64,000 nt of DNA from Streptomyces sp. CB01635. GTDB taxonomy: Bacteria; Actinomycetota; Actinomycetes; Streptomycetales; Streptomycetaceae. The DNA is taken from contig NZ_NNBL01000007.1 of assembly GCF_002803065.1 (NCBI RefSeq), forward strand, positions 62,001 through 126,000, written 5' to 3'. The translations under genes were made by a program, and so were the position numbers. Every line of letters starts with the position of its first letter. Positions within the stretch are counted from its first letter, which is position 1. Below the pieces are notes generated by a model. The model worked only from the letters and a program-made list of their open reading frames with translations. It searched no databases and had not been told where the DNA came from. Of this stretch, positions 34,248 to 43,900 are shown piece by piece.

Positions 34248-35339
34248 GTGGACGTGCAGAAGAAGCTCGACGAGATCGTCGCCGCGGTCGGCAATGCCCG
34301 GTCCATGCCCATGTCGGCCTCGTGCGTGGTCAACCGCGCCGACCTGCTCGCGATGCTCGAAGAGGTGCGCCAGGCACTGCCCGGCTCCCTCGCGCAGGCC
34401 GAGGAGCTGATCGGCGGGCGGGAGCAGATGGTCGAGCAGGCCCGTCAGGAGGCCGACCGGATCATCGAGACGGCGCACGCCGAGCGCGGTTCGCTGATCT
34501 CCGACACCGAGGTCGCCCGCCGCTCCCAGGACGAAGGGGAGCGGATCCTCACCGAGGCCCGCAAGGAGGCCGAGGAGATCCGCGCGGAGGCCGACGACTA
34601 CGTCGACTCCAAGCTCGCCAACTTCGAGGTCGTCCTCACCAAGACCCTCGGCTCCGTGGGCCGCGGCCGCGAGAAGCTCCTCGGCACCGGCCCCGGCCTC
34701 GACGCCCAGGGCTATGAGGACGAGGACGCCCCCGAGCGCAGCCACGACCCCGAGACCCTGCGCCGCGACGCCGACTCGTACGTGGACGTGAAGCTCGGCG
34801 CCTTCGAGGCGGTCCTCGCCAAGACCCTCGAGGCGGTCGGCCGTGGCCGGCACACGCTCCAGGGCCGGGTCGCCAGCGACGAGCTGGGCACCCTCGGCGC
34901 GGACGGCACGGGCGGCCAGCACACGAGCGACGCCGACTACCTCGCCGGACTCGCGGAGATCGGCAACGCTCCCGCGGAGCCGGAGCGGGAGATCCCCCAG
35001 GCCCCGCAGATCCAGACCCCGCAGATCCCGGCCCAGCAGCCGGTGTACGCAACGCAGCAGCATGACCCGCAGCAGGACCTGTACGGGTACCAGCAGCACC
35101 AGCAGCAGCCCTACGGCCAGCAGGATCCGTACGCGGTGTACCAGCAGGACCCGTACGCGTACCAGCAGCAGGATCCGTACGCCTATCAGCAGCACCAGCA
35201 GCAGGGCTACGACCAGGGTCAGGCCGGCTACGCGCAGCCGCAGGTGGCGCACGAACCGACGGCGCTCGACGAGACCAGCCTCTTCGACACGAGCATGATC
35301 AGCACGGAGCAGCTGAGGCAGTACGAACAGGGGCGCTGA
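34248..35339 (+). CDS. DivIVA-like coiled-coil protein with Gln/Tyr-rich tail
   Basis: 363 aa from the GTG at 34248 (VDVQKKLDEIV); a TTG at 34206 is possible. N-terminal half is a long coiled coil (LAQAEELIGGREQMVEQARQ and following). Two related segments are seen: YVDSKLANFEVVLTKTL and YVDVKLGAFEAVLAKTL, about 60 residues apart, each followed by VGRGR. The last 120 residues are a low-complexity tail of QQDPYAYQQ repeats. Annotated elsewhere as a cell-division-initiation/DivIVA-like or V-ATPase subunit-like protein; a role in polar growth is only inferred. Confidence 0.85.
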   Translation: MDVQKKLDEIVAAVGNARSMPMSASCVVNRADLLAMLEEVRQALPGSLAQAEELIGGREQMVEQARQEADRIIETAHAERGSLISDTEVARRSQDEGERILTEARKEAEEIRAEADDYVDSKLANFEVVLTKTLGSVGRGREKLLGTGPGLDAQGYEDEDAPERSHDPETLRRDADSYVDVKLGAFEAVLAKTLEAVGRGRHTLQGRVASDELGTLGADGTGGQHTSDADYLAGLAEIGNAPAEPEREIPQAPQIQTPQIPAQQPVYATQQHDPQQDLYGYQQHQQQPYGQQDPYAVYQQDPYAYQQQDPYAYQQHQQQGYDQGQAGYAQPQVAHEPTALDETSLFDTSMISTEQLRQYEQGR

Positions 35340-35347
35340 CTGACGGA

Positions 35348-35377
35348 TTGGGCCGAGAGCGAAAGGTCCAGTATCCT
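35348..35377 (+). promoter_or_regulatory. Candidate promoter of DUF177-rpmF-rnc operon
   Basis: TTGGGC (35348-35353), 18-bp spacer, TATCCT (35372-35377). It resembles a HrdB-type promoter, and lies after the DivIVA-like gene and about 115 nt before the DUF177 start. Confidence 0.4.
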
Positions 35378-35492
35378 GGTTCTTCGGTCGCGCGTACGTC
35401 CGCGATCACAGCTGCCCGGGTTCATTCGGGACAGCGATCCCCTTGAGCAGCTTGAACAACTTGAGCATCGAAGACCGAAGGCAGGACCAGCC

Positions 35493-36128
35493 CTGAGTAC
35501 GCACCTCGACCACCGCAACCCTCTCGTGTTCGATACGCACGAGCTGGGACGGCGTCCTGGTGCGCAGCAGCGGCTGACCCGCACGGTCGACGCCCCCAAG
35601 GACTTCGGTATCGAAGGGGTCGTCGGAGTGCCGGAAGGCGCGCCGATGGAGCTCGAGGTCCGTCTCGAGTCGGTCATGGAAGGGGTGCTTGTCACAGGCA
35701 CCGCCCGTGCATCGGCTCAGGGGGAGTGCGTAAGGTGTCTGGAGCCGCTCGACCTTGAGGTCGACGCGGATTTCCAGGAGATGTTCTCGTACCCTGACGC
35801 CGACGACCGGGGCCGCACCGCGGAACCGGCCGACGACGCCGAGGAAGACGAGGACAGGCTCTTTCTCGAGGACGGCATGTTCGACCTCGAGCCTGTGCTG
35901 CGTGATGCGGTGGTGCTCGCACTGCCGATGCAGCCGGTGTGCCAGGACGACTGCCCGGGTCTTTGCTCCCAGTGCGGAGCTCGGCTCGCAGACGATCCGG
36001 ACCACCACCACGACGCCGTCGACATCCGTTGGGCGGCACTGCAGGGACTCGCCGGGACCATCCAGGACGGCGAGAAGGACGAGATGAGCGGCGCCGAACC
36101 TGGCGTCGACGAGAAGCAGGAGAAGTAG
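35493..36128 (+). CDS. DUF177 (YceD-like) protein
   Basis: About 211 aa if started at CTG 35493 (LSTHLDHRNPL), or 200 aa from the GTG at 35526. The earlier start is preferred because the HLDHRNPLVFDTHELGRRPG stretch is characteristic of the family and has AGGA upstream. Four cysteines (CVRC, then CQDDCPGLCSQCG) are likely zinc ligands. The DUF177 family sits next to rpmF across bacteria and plants and is linked to 23S rRNA accumulation. rpmF starts 2 nt after its stop. Confidence 0.87.
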   Translation: MSTHLDHRNPLVFDTHELGRRPGAQQRLTRTVDAPKDFGIEGVVGVPEGAPMELEVRLESVMEGVLVTGTARASAQGECVRCLEPLDLEVDADFQEMFSYPDADDRGRTAEPADDAEEDEDRLFLEDGMFDLEPVLRDAVVLALPMQPVCQDDCPGLCSQCGARLADDPDHHHDAVDIRWAALQGLAGTIQDGEKDEMSGAEPGVDEKQEK

Positions 36129-36130
36129 CC

Positions 36131-36304
36131 GTGGCTGTTCCGAAGCGGAAGATGTCGCGCAGCAACACGCGCCACCGCCGGTCGCAGTGGAAGGCTGCGG
36201 TCCCCACTCTGGTTTCGTGTGAGCGTTGCCAGGAGCCCAAGCTGCAGCACATCGCGTGCCCCGCTTGCGGCACTTACAACAAGCGCCAGGTCCTCGAGGT
36301 CTGA
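36131..36304 (+). CDS. rpmF: 50S ribosomal protein L32
   Basis: 57 aa, GTG start. VPKRKMSRSNTRHRRSQWKA is the L32 N-terminus; two CxxC pairs (CERC, CPAC) form a zinc ribbon. Between DUF177 (2-nt gap) and rnc. Confidence 0.97.
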   Translation: MAVPKRKMSRSNTRHRRSQWKAAVPTLVSCERCQEPKLQHIACPACGTYNKRQVLEV

Positions 36305-36323
36305 GCGGCTGGTGAGAGGCGCA

Positions 36324-37124
36324 ATGTCTGAGTCGAACAAGACGGACAATGCCTCGTCCCACACGCTTCTGGAAGGGCGGCTCGGGTACAAGCTCGAGTC
36401 CGCCCTTCTGGTGCGTGCACTGACCCACCGCTCGTACGCGTACGAGAACGGCGGTCTGCCGACGAACGAGCGGCTCGAGTTCCTCGGGGACTCCGTGCTC
36501 GGCCTCGTCGTCACGGACACGCTGTACACCACCCACCCCGACCTGCCCGAAGGCCAGCTGGCCAAGTTGCGGGCCGCGGTGGTCAATTCGCGTGCACTTG
36601 CGGAGGTCAGCCGTGGGCTCGACCTGGGTTCCTTCATCCGGCTCGGCCGGGGTGAAGAGGGCACGGGCGGCCGGGACAAGGCGTCCATCCTCGCCGACAC
36701 GCTCGAAGCGGTGATCGGCGCCGTCTATCTCGACCAGGGACTGGACGCGGCGGGCGAACTCGTCCACCGTCTCTTCGACCCCCTGATCGAGAAGTCCTCG
36801 AATCTGGGTGCGGGCCTGGACTGGAAGACCAGTCTCCAGGAGCTCACCGCGACCGAGGGGCTCGGCGTTCCCGAGTACCTGGTCTCGGAGACCGGCCCCG
36901 ATCACGAGAAGACCTTTACTGCTGCCGCCCGCGTCGGAGGCGTCTCGTACGGCACCGGCACCGGCCGCAGCAAGAAGGAAGCGGAGCAGCAGGCCGCTGA
37001 ATCGGCATGGCGCGCGATCCGCGCGGCTGCCGACGAGCGCGCCGAGGCGGCGAAGACGGCTGACGCCGTCGAGGCCACCGTGGCAGCCGAGGGGAACGCC
37101 GACTCCTCCTCGGCGTCGGCCTGA
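36324..37124 (+). CDS. rnc: Ribonuclease III (AbsB)
   Basis: 266 aa from the ATG at 36324; a GTG at 36312 (VRGAM) would match the start annotated, as I recall it, in S. coelicolor. RNase III domain: signature NERLEFLGDSVLGL (about residues 48-61), KASILADTLEAVIGAVYLDQ with catalytic Asp/Glu. C-terminal dsRBD: DWKTSLQELTATEGLG, GTGRSKKEAEQQAA. An Ala/Glu-rich tail follows. In S. coelicolor it is AbsB, required for global antibiotic regulation. Distal gene after DUF177 and rpmF. Confidence 0.96.
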   Translation: MSESNKTDNASSHTLLEGRLGYKLESALLVRALTHRSYAYENGGLPTNERLEFLGDSVLGLVVTDTLYTTHPDLPEGQLAKLRAAVVNSRALAEVSRGLDLGSFIRLGRGEEGTGGRDKASILADTLEAVIGAVYLDQGLDAAGELVHRLFDPLIEKSSNLGAGLDWKTSLQELTATEGLGVPEYLVSETGPDHEKTFTAAARVGGVSYGTGTGRSKKEAEQQAAESAWRAIRAAADERAEAAKTADAVEATVAAEGNADSSSASA

Positions 37125-37143
37125 CGCCCGCATCCGAACTGTC

Positions 37144-37177
37144 CGGTGCCGACCGTCCTGAGGGGCGGTCGGCACCG
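37144..37177 (+). terminator. Terminator after rnc
   Basis: 12-bp stem CGGTGCCGACCG/CGGTCGGCACCG, 10-nt loop, located between rnc and mutM. Confidence 0.8.
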
Positions 37178-37212
37178 TTCGTTTCGTATCTGAGCCCTCA
37201 CAAGGAGACACC

Positions 37213-38079
37213 GTGCCCGAGCTGCCCGAGGTCGAGGTCGTACGGCGCGGACTCGAGCGCTGGGTCGCCCACCGCACCGTCGCCGACGTCGAGGTCCTGC
37301 ACCCGCGCGCCGTGCGCCGCCACATCGGGGGCGGCGACGACTTCGCGAACCGGCTGAAGGACCAGCGCATCGGCGTACCCGAGCGGCGCGGGAAGTATCT
37401 GTGGCTGCCGCTGGAGCCGACGGGCGGCGCCGTCCTCGCGCACCTCGGGATGAGCGGACAGCTCCTGGTGCAGCCGGCCGAGGCGCCGGACGAGAAGCAT
37501 CTGCGCATCCGCGTCCGCTTCGCCGACGAACTGGGTACGGAGCTGCGCTTCATCGACCAACGCACCTTCGGCGGCCTCTCGCTGCACGAGACCGGCCCCG
37601 ACGGGCTGCCGGACGTCATCGCGCACATCGCGCGCGACCCACTGGACCCGAAGTTCGACGACGCCGCGTTCCACGAGGCGCTGCGCAGGCGCCGTACGAC
37701 CATCAAGCGGGCCCTGCTCGACCAGTCGCTGATCAGCGGCGTCGGCAACATCTACGCGGACGAGGCGCTGTGGCGCGCAAAGCTCCACTACGAGCGGCCG
37801 ACCACCGGATTCACGCGCCCGCGCACCGCCGAACTCCTCGGCCACGTACGGGACGTGATGAACGCGGCCCTCGCCGTCGGCGGCACCAGCTTCGACAGCC
37901 TCTACGTGAATGTGAACGGCGAGTCCGGCTACTTCGACCGCTCGCTCGACGCCTACGGGCGCGAGGGTGAGCCCTGCCGGCGCTGCGGCACGATCATTCG
38001 CAGGCGCCCCTGGATGAACCGCTCCAGCTATTTCTGCCCGCGCTGTCAGCGGCCGCCGCGCGCCCCGTCCGCGTCATAA
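37213..38079 (+). CDS. mutM: Formamidopyrimidine-DNA glycosylase
   Basis: 288 aa, GTG start. Begins with the invariant PELPEVEVVRRGLE: Pro2 is the Schiff-base nucleophile and Glu3 its partner. RGKYLWL holds the conserved Lys; SGVGNIYADEALW is the helix-two-turn-helix; the C-terminal zinc finger is CRRCGTIIRR...CPRC. Removes 8-oxoguanine and FaPy from DNA. Its 3' end overlaps the convergent HxlR gene by 34 nt. Confidence 0.96.
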   Translation: MPELPEVEVVRRGLERWVAHRTVADVEVLHPRAVRRHIGGGDDFANRLKDQRIGVPERRGKYLWLPLEPTGGAVLAHLGMSGQLLVQPAEAPDEKHLRIRVRFADELGTELRFIDQRTFGGLSLHETGPDGLPDVIAHIARDPLDPKFDDAAFHEALRRRRTTIKRALLDQSLISGVGNIYADEALWRAKLHYERPTTGFTRPRTAELLGHVRDVMNAALAVGGTSFDSLYVNVNGESGYFDRSLDAYGREGEPCRRCGTIIRRRPWMNRSSYFCPRCQRPPRAPSAS

Positions 38080-38438
38080 CGGGCGCGCGAGGTGAGCACG
38101 TCGTCCATCCGGCCCTCGACGAACTGGATGAGGGCCAGGAGCCGTTCGGAGACCTCGCGCCCGAGCGGTGTCAGCTCGTAGTCCACGCGCGGCGGGTTGG
38201 TCGGCTGCGCCTCGCGGTGCACGAGGCCGTCGCGCTCCAGCGCTTGCAGGGTCTGCGACAGCATCTTCTCGCTCACGCCGTCCACGCGGCGCCGCAGTTC
38301 GTTGAAGCGGAAGCTGCCCTCGTGCAGCGCCCCGAGCGTGAGCGCTCCCCAGCGGCCCGTCACGTGCTCGAGGGTGCCGCGGGACGGGCACTGCCGGGAG
38401 AACACGTCGTACGCGAGGTCGCTGCCGCTCGATTCCAT
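38046..38438 (-). CDS. HxlR-family transcriptional regulator
   Basis: 130 aa, ATG start. Winged-helix HxlR domain: RWGALTLGALHEGSFRFNELRR, SEKMLSQTLQALERDGLV, PRVDYELTPLG. A Cys at residue 17 (FSRQCPSRG) is at the position of the redox-sensing Cys in YodB/HypR-type members, so thiol sensing is possible. HxlR genes usually face an oxidoreductase gene, but no such neighbour is seen here. Convergent and overlapping with mutM by 34 nt. Confidence 0.9.
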   Translation of the reverse strand: MESSGSDLAYDVFSRQCPSRGTLEHVTGRWGALTLGALHEGSFRFNELRRRVDGVSEKMLSQTLQALERDGLVHREAQPTNPPRVDYELTPLGREVSERLLALIQFVEGRMDDVLTSRARYDADGARGGR

Positions 38439-38523
38439 GCGGCAAGCGTACTCCGGCGCAGCGCGAACCTCTGGGGTGCGCTAACCATCAGTTAGTGCCG
38501 GGACATGTGGCCGGCCGGTGCGG

Positions 38524-39639
38524 TCAGAAACCGAAGTCCTGCGTCCACCACGGGCCGCCCGACCCGAAGTGCACGCCGACACCCAGCGTCTTGTAGTCGC
38601 AGTTGAGGATGTTCGCGCGGTGGCCGGGGCTGTTCATCCAGGAGTCCATGACGGACTGGGCGTTGGCCTGGCCCCGGGCTATGTTCTCGCCGCCCAGGTC
38701 CGTTATGCCGGCCTTCTTCGCGCGGTCCCAGGGCGTCGCGCCATCCGGATCCGTGTGGTCGAAGAAGCCCCGCGCCGCCATGTCCTCGCTGAAGTTCCCG
38801 GCGAGGGCGGCGAGGCCGCCGTCCGCGGTCACCGGCCCGCAGCCGGCCTTGGCCCGCTCCGTGTTGACCAGCGCGAGCACCTGGGCCTCGGCCGACGCCT
38901 CGCCGGACGGGGCCTTAAGGCTCGGCGCCGCAGCCGGGGGCTGCGGCTTCGTGGTGGCGGTCTTCGGCGGGGTCGCGGTCTTGGGCGAGGTCGCCGCACC
39001 GCCGGAATCGGAATCCGAAGCGGAACTGGAGGACTTGCTCGTCGAAGCCGTCTTTGACGGGTTCGACGACGGCTTCGACGAAGACTGCGAAGGGGAAGCG
39101 GAAGGAGAGTCCGAGCGCTCGGCGCTGCGGCTCGCGGAGGACGGGGCGCGGTCGGCGCTGCCGTCCGTACCGCCCTGCGTCTCGAGCCCCGAAGGGGAGT
39201 CGGCGGCGCGCACCTTGTCGGCGCCGCCGCCCAGCGAGTAGTTGTCCATGCCGGGGACCACCCCGGAGGCCACCGCGACGGCGCCCATCGCCACGGCGGC
39301 GGAGACTCCGAGGAGCCCCGTCCGCACCGGCCTGGCGACGCGCTTCCTGTGGCGGTGCGAGCCGCCCGGGCTCCCGGAGGGTGTGTATGCGGCTTCGGGC
39401 TCGCCCGGGTAGACGTCGTCGAACGCCCAGCCCAGGTCGCCGTTCGCCGTGGTGTGCGGGCTTGCGTTGTACGGGGAGGTGAATCCGTCGGGTGTGTACG
39501 TCTCCGCGTGCGCGCCGTCGTACGCGCCGTTGTACCCGGCCTTGTACGTACCGTCGTGCCCGGCATGCGAACCGGCCGTGCTGTCCGTGGCGCGACCCGT
39601 GGCGGCGCGGCCGGCGTCGGCGCGTCGGTGGCGTCCCAT
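38524..39639 (-). CDS. Membrane-anchored CAP (SCP/YkwD)-domain protein
   Basis: 371 aa from the ATG at 39639 (MGRHRRADAG), set by GGAAGG seven bases upstream. Order: Tyr/Gly-rich cytoplasmic head (about 1-85), Arg/Lys stretch and a TM or signal anchor (LLGVSAAVAMGAVAVASGVV, about 103-122), a Ser/Pro/Lys linker, and a C-terminal CAP domain (about 255-371): VLALVNTERAKAGC, HTDPDG, GENIARGQ, SWMNSPGHRANILN, and GGPWWTQDFGF. Extracellular; the biochemical activity of bacterial CAP domains is mostly unknown. Confidence 0.9.
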   Translation of the reverse strand: MGRHRRADAGRAATGRATDSTAGSHAGHDGTYKAGYNGAYDGAHAETYTPDGFTSPYNASPHTTANGDLGWAFDDVYPGEPEAAYTPSGSPGGSHRHRKRVARPVRTGLLGVSAAVAMGAVAVASGVVPGMDNYSLGGGADKVRAADSPSGLETQGGTDGSADRAPSSASRSAERSDSPSASPSQSSSKPSSNPSKTASTSKSSSSASDSDSGGAATSPKTATPPKTATTKPQPPAAAPSLKAPSGEASAEAQVLALVNTERAKAGCGPVTADGGLAALAGNFSEDMAARGFFDHTDPDGATPWDRAKKAGITDLGGENIARGQANAQSVMDSWMNSPGHRANILNCDYKTLGVGVHFGSGGPWWTQDFGF

Positions 39640-39774
39640 CTTGTGGCCTTCCTCGTCCTCGCTGTGGGTAATGCGACTCACCCGTTCGAGTGAGTCGCAT
39701 TGGTCCGGGACGGTACCGCAAGGCGGAAGGGGGCGAAGTGCTCCGAGTGCAATTGGCCGGTTAGCGTGCCCCTT

Positions 39775-40056
39775 ATGAACGAAGACGTACGCATCACCGC
39801 CTGGGTGCGCGGACGCGTCCAGCGTGTGGGTTTTCGCTGGTTCACCCGGGCGAAGGCTCTTGAGATCGGCGGCCTGAGTGGCTTTGCTCTCAATTTGGAC
39901 GACGGCCGGGTCCAGGTCGTCGCGGAGGGCTCACGCGCGAGCTGTCAGGGCCTTCTCGACTGGCTTCGCGACGGCGACACACCCGGGAGGGTCGACGGAG
40001 TCACCGAGATCTGGGACGCCCCGCGCGGCGGATACGCCGACTTCGCCATTCGCTGA
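39775..40056 (+). CDS. acyP: Acylphosphatase
   Basis: 93 aa, ATG start. Catalytic VRGRVQRVGFRWFTRAKA (Arg of the phosphate loop) and GFALNLDDGRVQVVAEG with the catalytic Asn. Hydrolyses carboxyl-phosphate bonds in small acyl phosphates. Complete and normal length. Confidence 0.94.
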   Translation: MNEDVRITAWVRGRVQRVGFRWFTRAKALEIGGLSGFALNLDDGRVQVVAEGSRASCQGLLDWLRDGDTPGRVDGVTEIWDAPRGGYADFAIR

Positions 40057-40437
40057 GAAGGACGCGCAGGCCAGGCCCTCAAGAGGTGTTCATGGCATGC
40101 TCAGGGCAACTGCGTGGGGCATGAATGACCTGGTGGTTGCCAATAAGCGCTCGTCGTGGCAGGCTCGCGAAGTAAGGATGATCTCCACGCCCCCAGGGGC
40201 CCGAAGTGAGGCCGCGCCGAAGTATTCACGGCGCCGCGCCCCCGGGCTCACCCGTCGATACGGGGTGTGATCGTGTTGACCGTCAAACTTTTTGGTGAGA
40301 CTCTGGAAGCCCCGCGCACCTTAGCTGTTTGGCATGTATGAACGGCAGCAAGACAACGAGTGCCAGGCACCGCGGGTGCGATTCCCTCACGACCCACACC
40401 GCTTCGGTCGGTCACTCATTGTGGAGGACCATCCATC
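40057..40437 (+). other. Intergenic region / long leader before small coiled-coil gene
   Basis: 381 nt with no convincing gene. It holds a TTGACC at 40275-40280 (possible -35), and a stretch at 40340-40400 with tRNA-like features (TTAGCTGTTTGGCAT, GGTGCGATTCCC) that does not fold into a complete tRNA. The small gene begins at 40438 with GGAGG at 40423-40427. Confidence 0.4.
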
Positions 40438-40641
40438 ATGGCAAAGGCGCTTCTCGGTTACGTCGGCGGTTCCGACCCGCGACTCCTCGCCGAGATGCGA
40501 CGGCTCCAGCAGCGCGTCCAGGATCTTGAGTCCGAACTCGTTCGGATCCAGTCCGAGAACGACGCGCTCGCGGCTGCCGCTTCTCACGACTCGCTCCTCG
40601 AGAGCATCGACGTACCCCAGGCGGAGCCTGCGCTCACCTGA
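40438..40641 (+). CDS. Small coiled-coil protein, function unknown
   Basis: 67 aa, ATG at 40438 with GGAGG 10 nt upstream. MAKALLGYVGG opens the protein and RLLAEMRRLQQRVQDLESEL forms a coiled coil through about residue 46. No recognised domain. It precedes smc by 268 nt on the same strand; a conserved hypothetical between acyP and smc in streptomycetes (from memory). Confidence 0.85.
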   Translation: MAKALLGYVGGSDPRLLAEMRRLQQRVQDLESELVRIQSENDALAAAASHDSLLESIDVPQAEPALT

Positions 40642-40909
40642 CCACATCCCGCACACGACACCAGTGGTCAGGCAGCCCTTTCATCAAGCCGCTTGATCAG
40701 ATTGCTCAGATCTGCAAGGGACGCTTTTCGCGTCCCTTCTTTCTGACTTTCCGCTCCCCGTGAGCCGCCCCGTGCCGCGCCCCCTCGAATGCCCCGCCGA
40801 TGCTCCGCGCGTCGACGTCTTTCTTTAACGTCTGATGTGCCCTGCACTTTCCTGGGTGAAACCGCGGGTTCATGGAGTGAGACACGCGTGGCGGGTAGAG
40901 TCCGGCGGC

Positions 40910-43900
40910 GTGCACCTCAAGGCCCTGACCCTGCGCGGGTTCAAATCGTTCGCCTCGGCCACCACATTGCGGTTCGAGCCGGGCATCACCTGCGTCGTCG
41001 GCCCCAATGGCTCGGGCAAGTCCAATGTCGTGGACGCCCTCAGCTGGGTCATGGGCGAGCAGGGTGCGAAGTCGCTGCGCGGCGGCAAGATGGAGGACGT
41101 CATCTTCGCCGGCACGACCGGGCGCCCGCCGCTCGGCCGCGCCGAGGTGTCGCTGACCATCGACAACTCCGACGGCGCGCTGCCCATCGAGTACGCCGAG
41201 GTCACCATCACGCGGATCATGTTCCGCAACGGCGGCAGCGAATACCAGATCAACGGCGACACGTGCAGGCTGCTCGACATCCAGGAGTTGCTGTCCGACT
41301 CCGGTATCGGGCGCGAGATGCATGTCATCGTCGGGCAGGGCCAGCTCGACTCCGTGCTCCACGCCGACCCGATGGGGCGCAGGGCGTTCATCGAGGAGGC
41401 CGCCGGCGTCCTCAAGCACCGCAAGCGCAAGGAGAAGGCGCTGCGGAAACTGGACGCGATGAAGGCCAATCTCGCGCGCGTGCAGGACCTTACGGACGAG
41501 TTGCGGCGGCAGTTGAAGCCGCTCGGGCGCCAGGCCGCCGTCGCGCGCCGCGCCGCCGTCATCCAGGCCGACCTGCGCGACGCGCGGCTGCGCCTCCTCG
41601 CCGACGACCTCGTACGGATGCGGGGTGCGCTGCGCGCCGAGATCGAGGACGAGGCGGCGCTCAAGGAACGCAAGGACGCCGCCGAGGCCGAGCTGAAGAA
41701 GGCACTCCAGCGTGAGGCGCTCCTGGAGGCCGAGGTCAGGCAGCTCACGCCGCGGCTCCAGCGCGCCCAGCAGACCTGGTACGAGTTGTCGCAACTGGCC
41801 GAGCGGGTGCGCGGCACCGTCTCGCTGGCCGACGCGCGGGTCAAGAGCGCGACGTCAGCCCCCGCGGAGGAGCGGCGCGGGCGTGACCCCGAGGACATGG
41901 AGCGCGAGGCCGCCCGGATCCGCGAGCAGGAGGCCGAACTGGAGGCCGCGCTCGAAGCGGCCGAGCGCGCTCTCGACGACACGGTGGCCCACCGGGCCGA
42001 CCTGGAACGGGAGTTGGCGGCCGAGGAGCGCCGGCTCAAGGACGCCGCCCGGGCCATCGCCGACCGGCGCGAGGGGCTCGCGCGGCTGAACGGGCAGGTC
42101 AACGCCGCCCGTTCGCGGGCCGCCGCGGCGCAGGCCGAGATCGACCGGCTGGCCGCCACGCGGGACGAGGCGCGGGAGCGGGCCGTCGCGGCGCAGGAGG
42201 AGTACGAGCAGCTCAAGGTCGAGGTGGACGACCTCGACGCCGGGGACGCGGAGCTCGGGGACCGGCACGACGCGGCCAGGGCCGCCCTCGCCGACGCGGA
42301 GTCCGCGCTGACGGCGGCCAGGGAAGCCCTGACGTCCGCGGAGCGCAAGCGGGCCGCTGTCTCCGCCAGGCATGACGCCCTCGCGCTCGGGCTGCGCCGC
42401 AAGGACGGCACCGGCGCGCTGCTCGGGGCCCGCGACCGACTGACCGGAGTCCTCGGCCCCGCGGCCGAACTGCTCTCCGTCACCCCAGGCTTCGAGGTCC
42501 CGGTCGCCGCGGCGTTCGGCGCCGCGGCCGACGCCATCGCCGTGACCACCCCCGCCTCCGCCGCGGAAGCGATCCGCCTCCTGCGCAAACAGGACGCGGG
42601 GCGCGCGGCGCTGCTGCTGGCGGGGGAGGATTCCGCTTGGGCCGGGGGTGGGGGCGCGTCGTCGGCCGGGGGGTCGGTCGGTGGTGGGCCTGTGGCTGGT
42701 GGTGATGGTGGCGTTTCCGCGGCGGCGGCCGGCGGCATGTCCGCCTCGGCCGGGGGTTCGCCTGGTGGCGGGGCCGCGGGTGGTGGTGACGGCACTGGTG
42801 ACGTACACCGTGGTGGCTCCCATCCGGCGAGTGCCGCGTCGGCGACCGGGGCGGGCGATGTCGGTGAGGGGCTCGGTGGCTCGGGGCGTGCGTACCCGGG
42901 ACGGGCTGCGCGGAGTGGGGACGGGCCGCCGCTCGTGGCCGATTTCGTGCGCGGGCCCTCCGAGTTGATGCCTGCCGTGCGGCTGCTGCTGCGGGGGATC
43001 GTGGTCGTCGGGACGCTCGAGGATGCCGAGGATCTTGTCTACGCGCGGCCCGAGCTGACCGCAGTCACCGCTGAAGGGGACCTGCTCGGGGCGCACTTCG
43101 CGCAGGGCGGTTCCGCCGGTGCGCCCAGTCTTCTCGAGGTGCAGGCCTCCGTCGACGAGGCCGCGGGCGAGCTGGCCGAGCTCGGGGTCCGCTGCGAGGA
43201 GCTGGCCGAGGCGCAGCGCGCCGCGGTCGCCCGGCGCGCGGACGCCGCCGCTCTCGTGGAGGAGCTGGGGGAGCGGCGCCGGGCCGCCGACCGCGAGAAG
43301 TCGTCCGTGGCGCAGCAGCTCGGCCGTCTGTCCGGACAGGCGCGAGGCGCGGCCGGGGAGGCCGAGCGCAGCGCCGCCGCGGCCGCCAAGGCGCAGGACG
43401 CGCTGGAGAAGGCCGTAATGGACGCCGAGGAGCTGGCGGAACGGCTCGCCGTCGCCGAGGAGATGCCGGCCGACGAGGAGCCGGACACCGCGGTACGCGA
43501 CCGGCTCGCCGCCGACGGGGCCAACGCCCGCCAGACCGAGATGGAGGCCCGGCTCCAGGCGCGTACGCACGAGGAGCGCGTGAAGGGCCTTGCCGGACGC
43601 GCAGATTCGCTGGACCGGGCGGCCCGCGCTGAGCGCGAGGCACGCGCGCGTGCGGAGCGGCAGCGCTCCAGGCTGCGCCACGAGGCGGCCGTGGCCGAGG
43701 CGGTGGCCTCCGGCGCCCGGCAGTTGCTCGCCCACGTCGAGGTATCCGTAGGACGGGCCGAGCAGGAGCGGGCGTCCGCCGAGAGCGCCAAGGGCGAGCG
43801 GGAGCGGGAGCTCGTCGCCGAGCGGGCCCGCGGCCGGGACCTGAAGGCGGAGCTCGACAAGCTGACGGACTCGGTGCACCGGGGCGAGGTGCTCGGCGCC

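Noticed and set aside
40340..40410. Complete tRNA gene before the small coiled-coil gene
   Set aside because: T-arm-like GGTGCGATTCCC is present but no matching acceptor stem or anticodon arm could be built.
42648..42968. Separate gene inside smc
   Set aside because: A 106-aa frame in another phase across the Gly-rich insertion; the smc frame is continuous and the other frame has no start signals.
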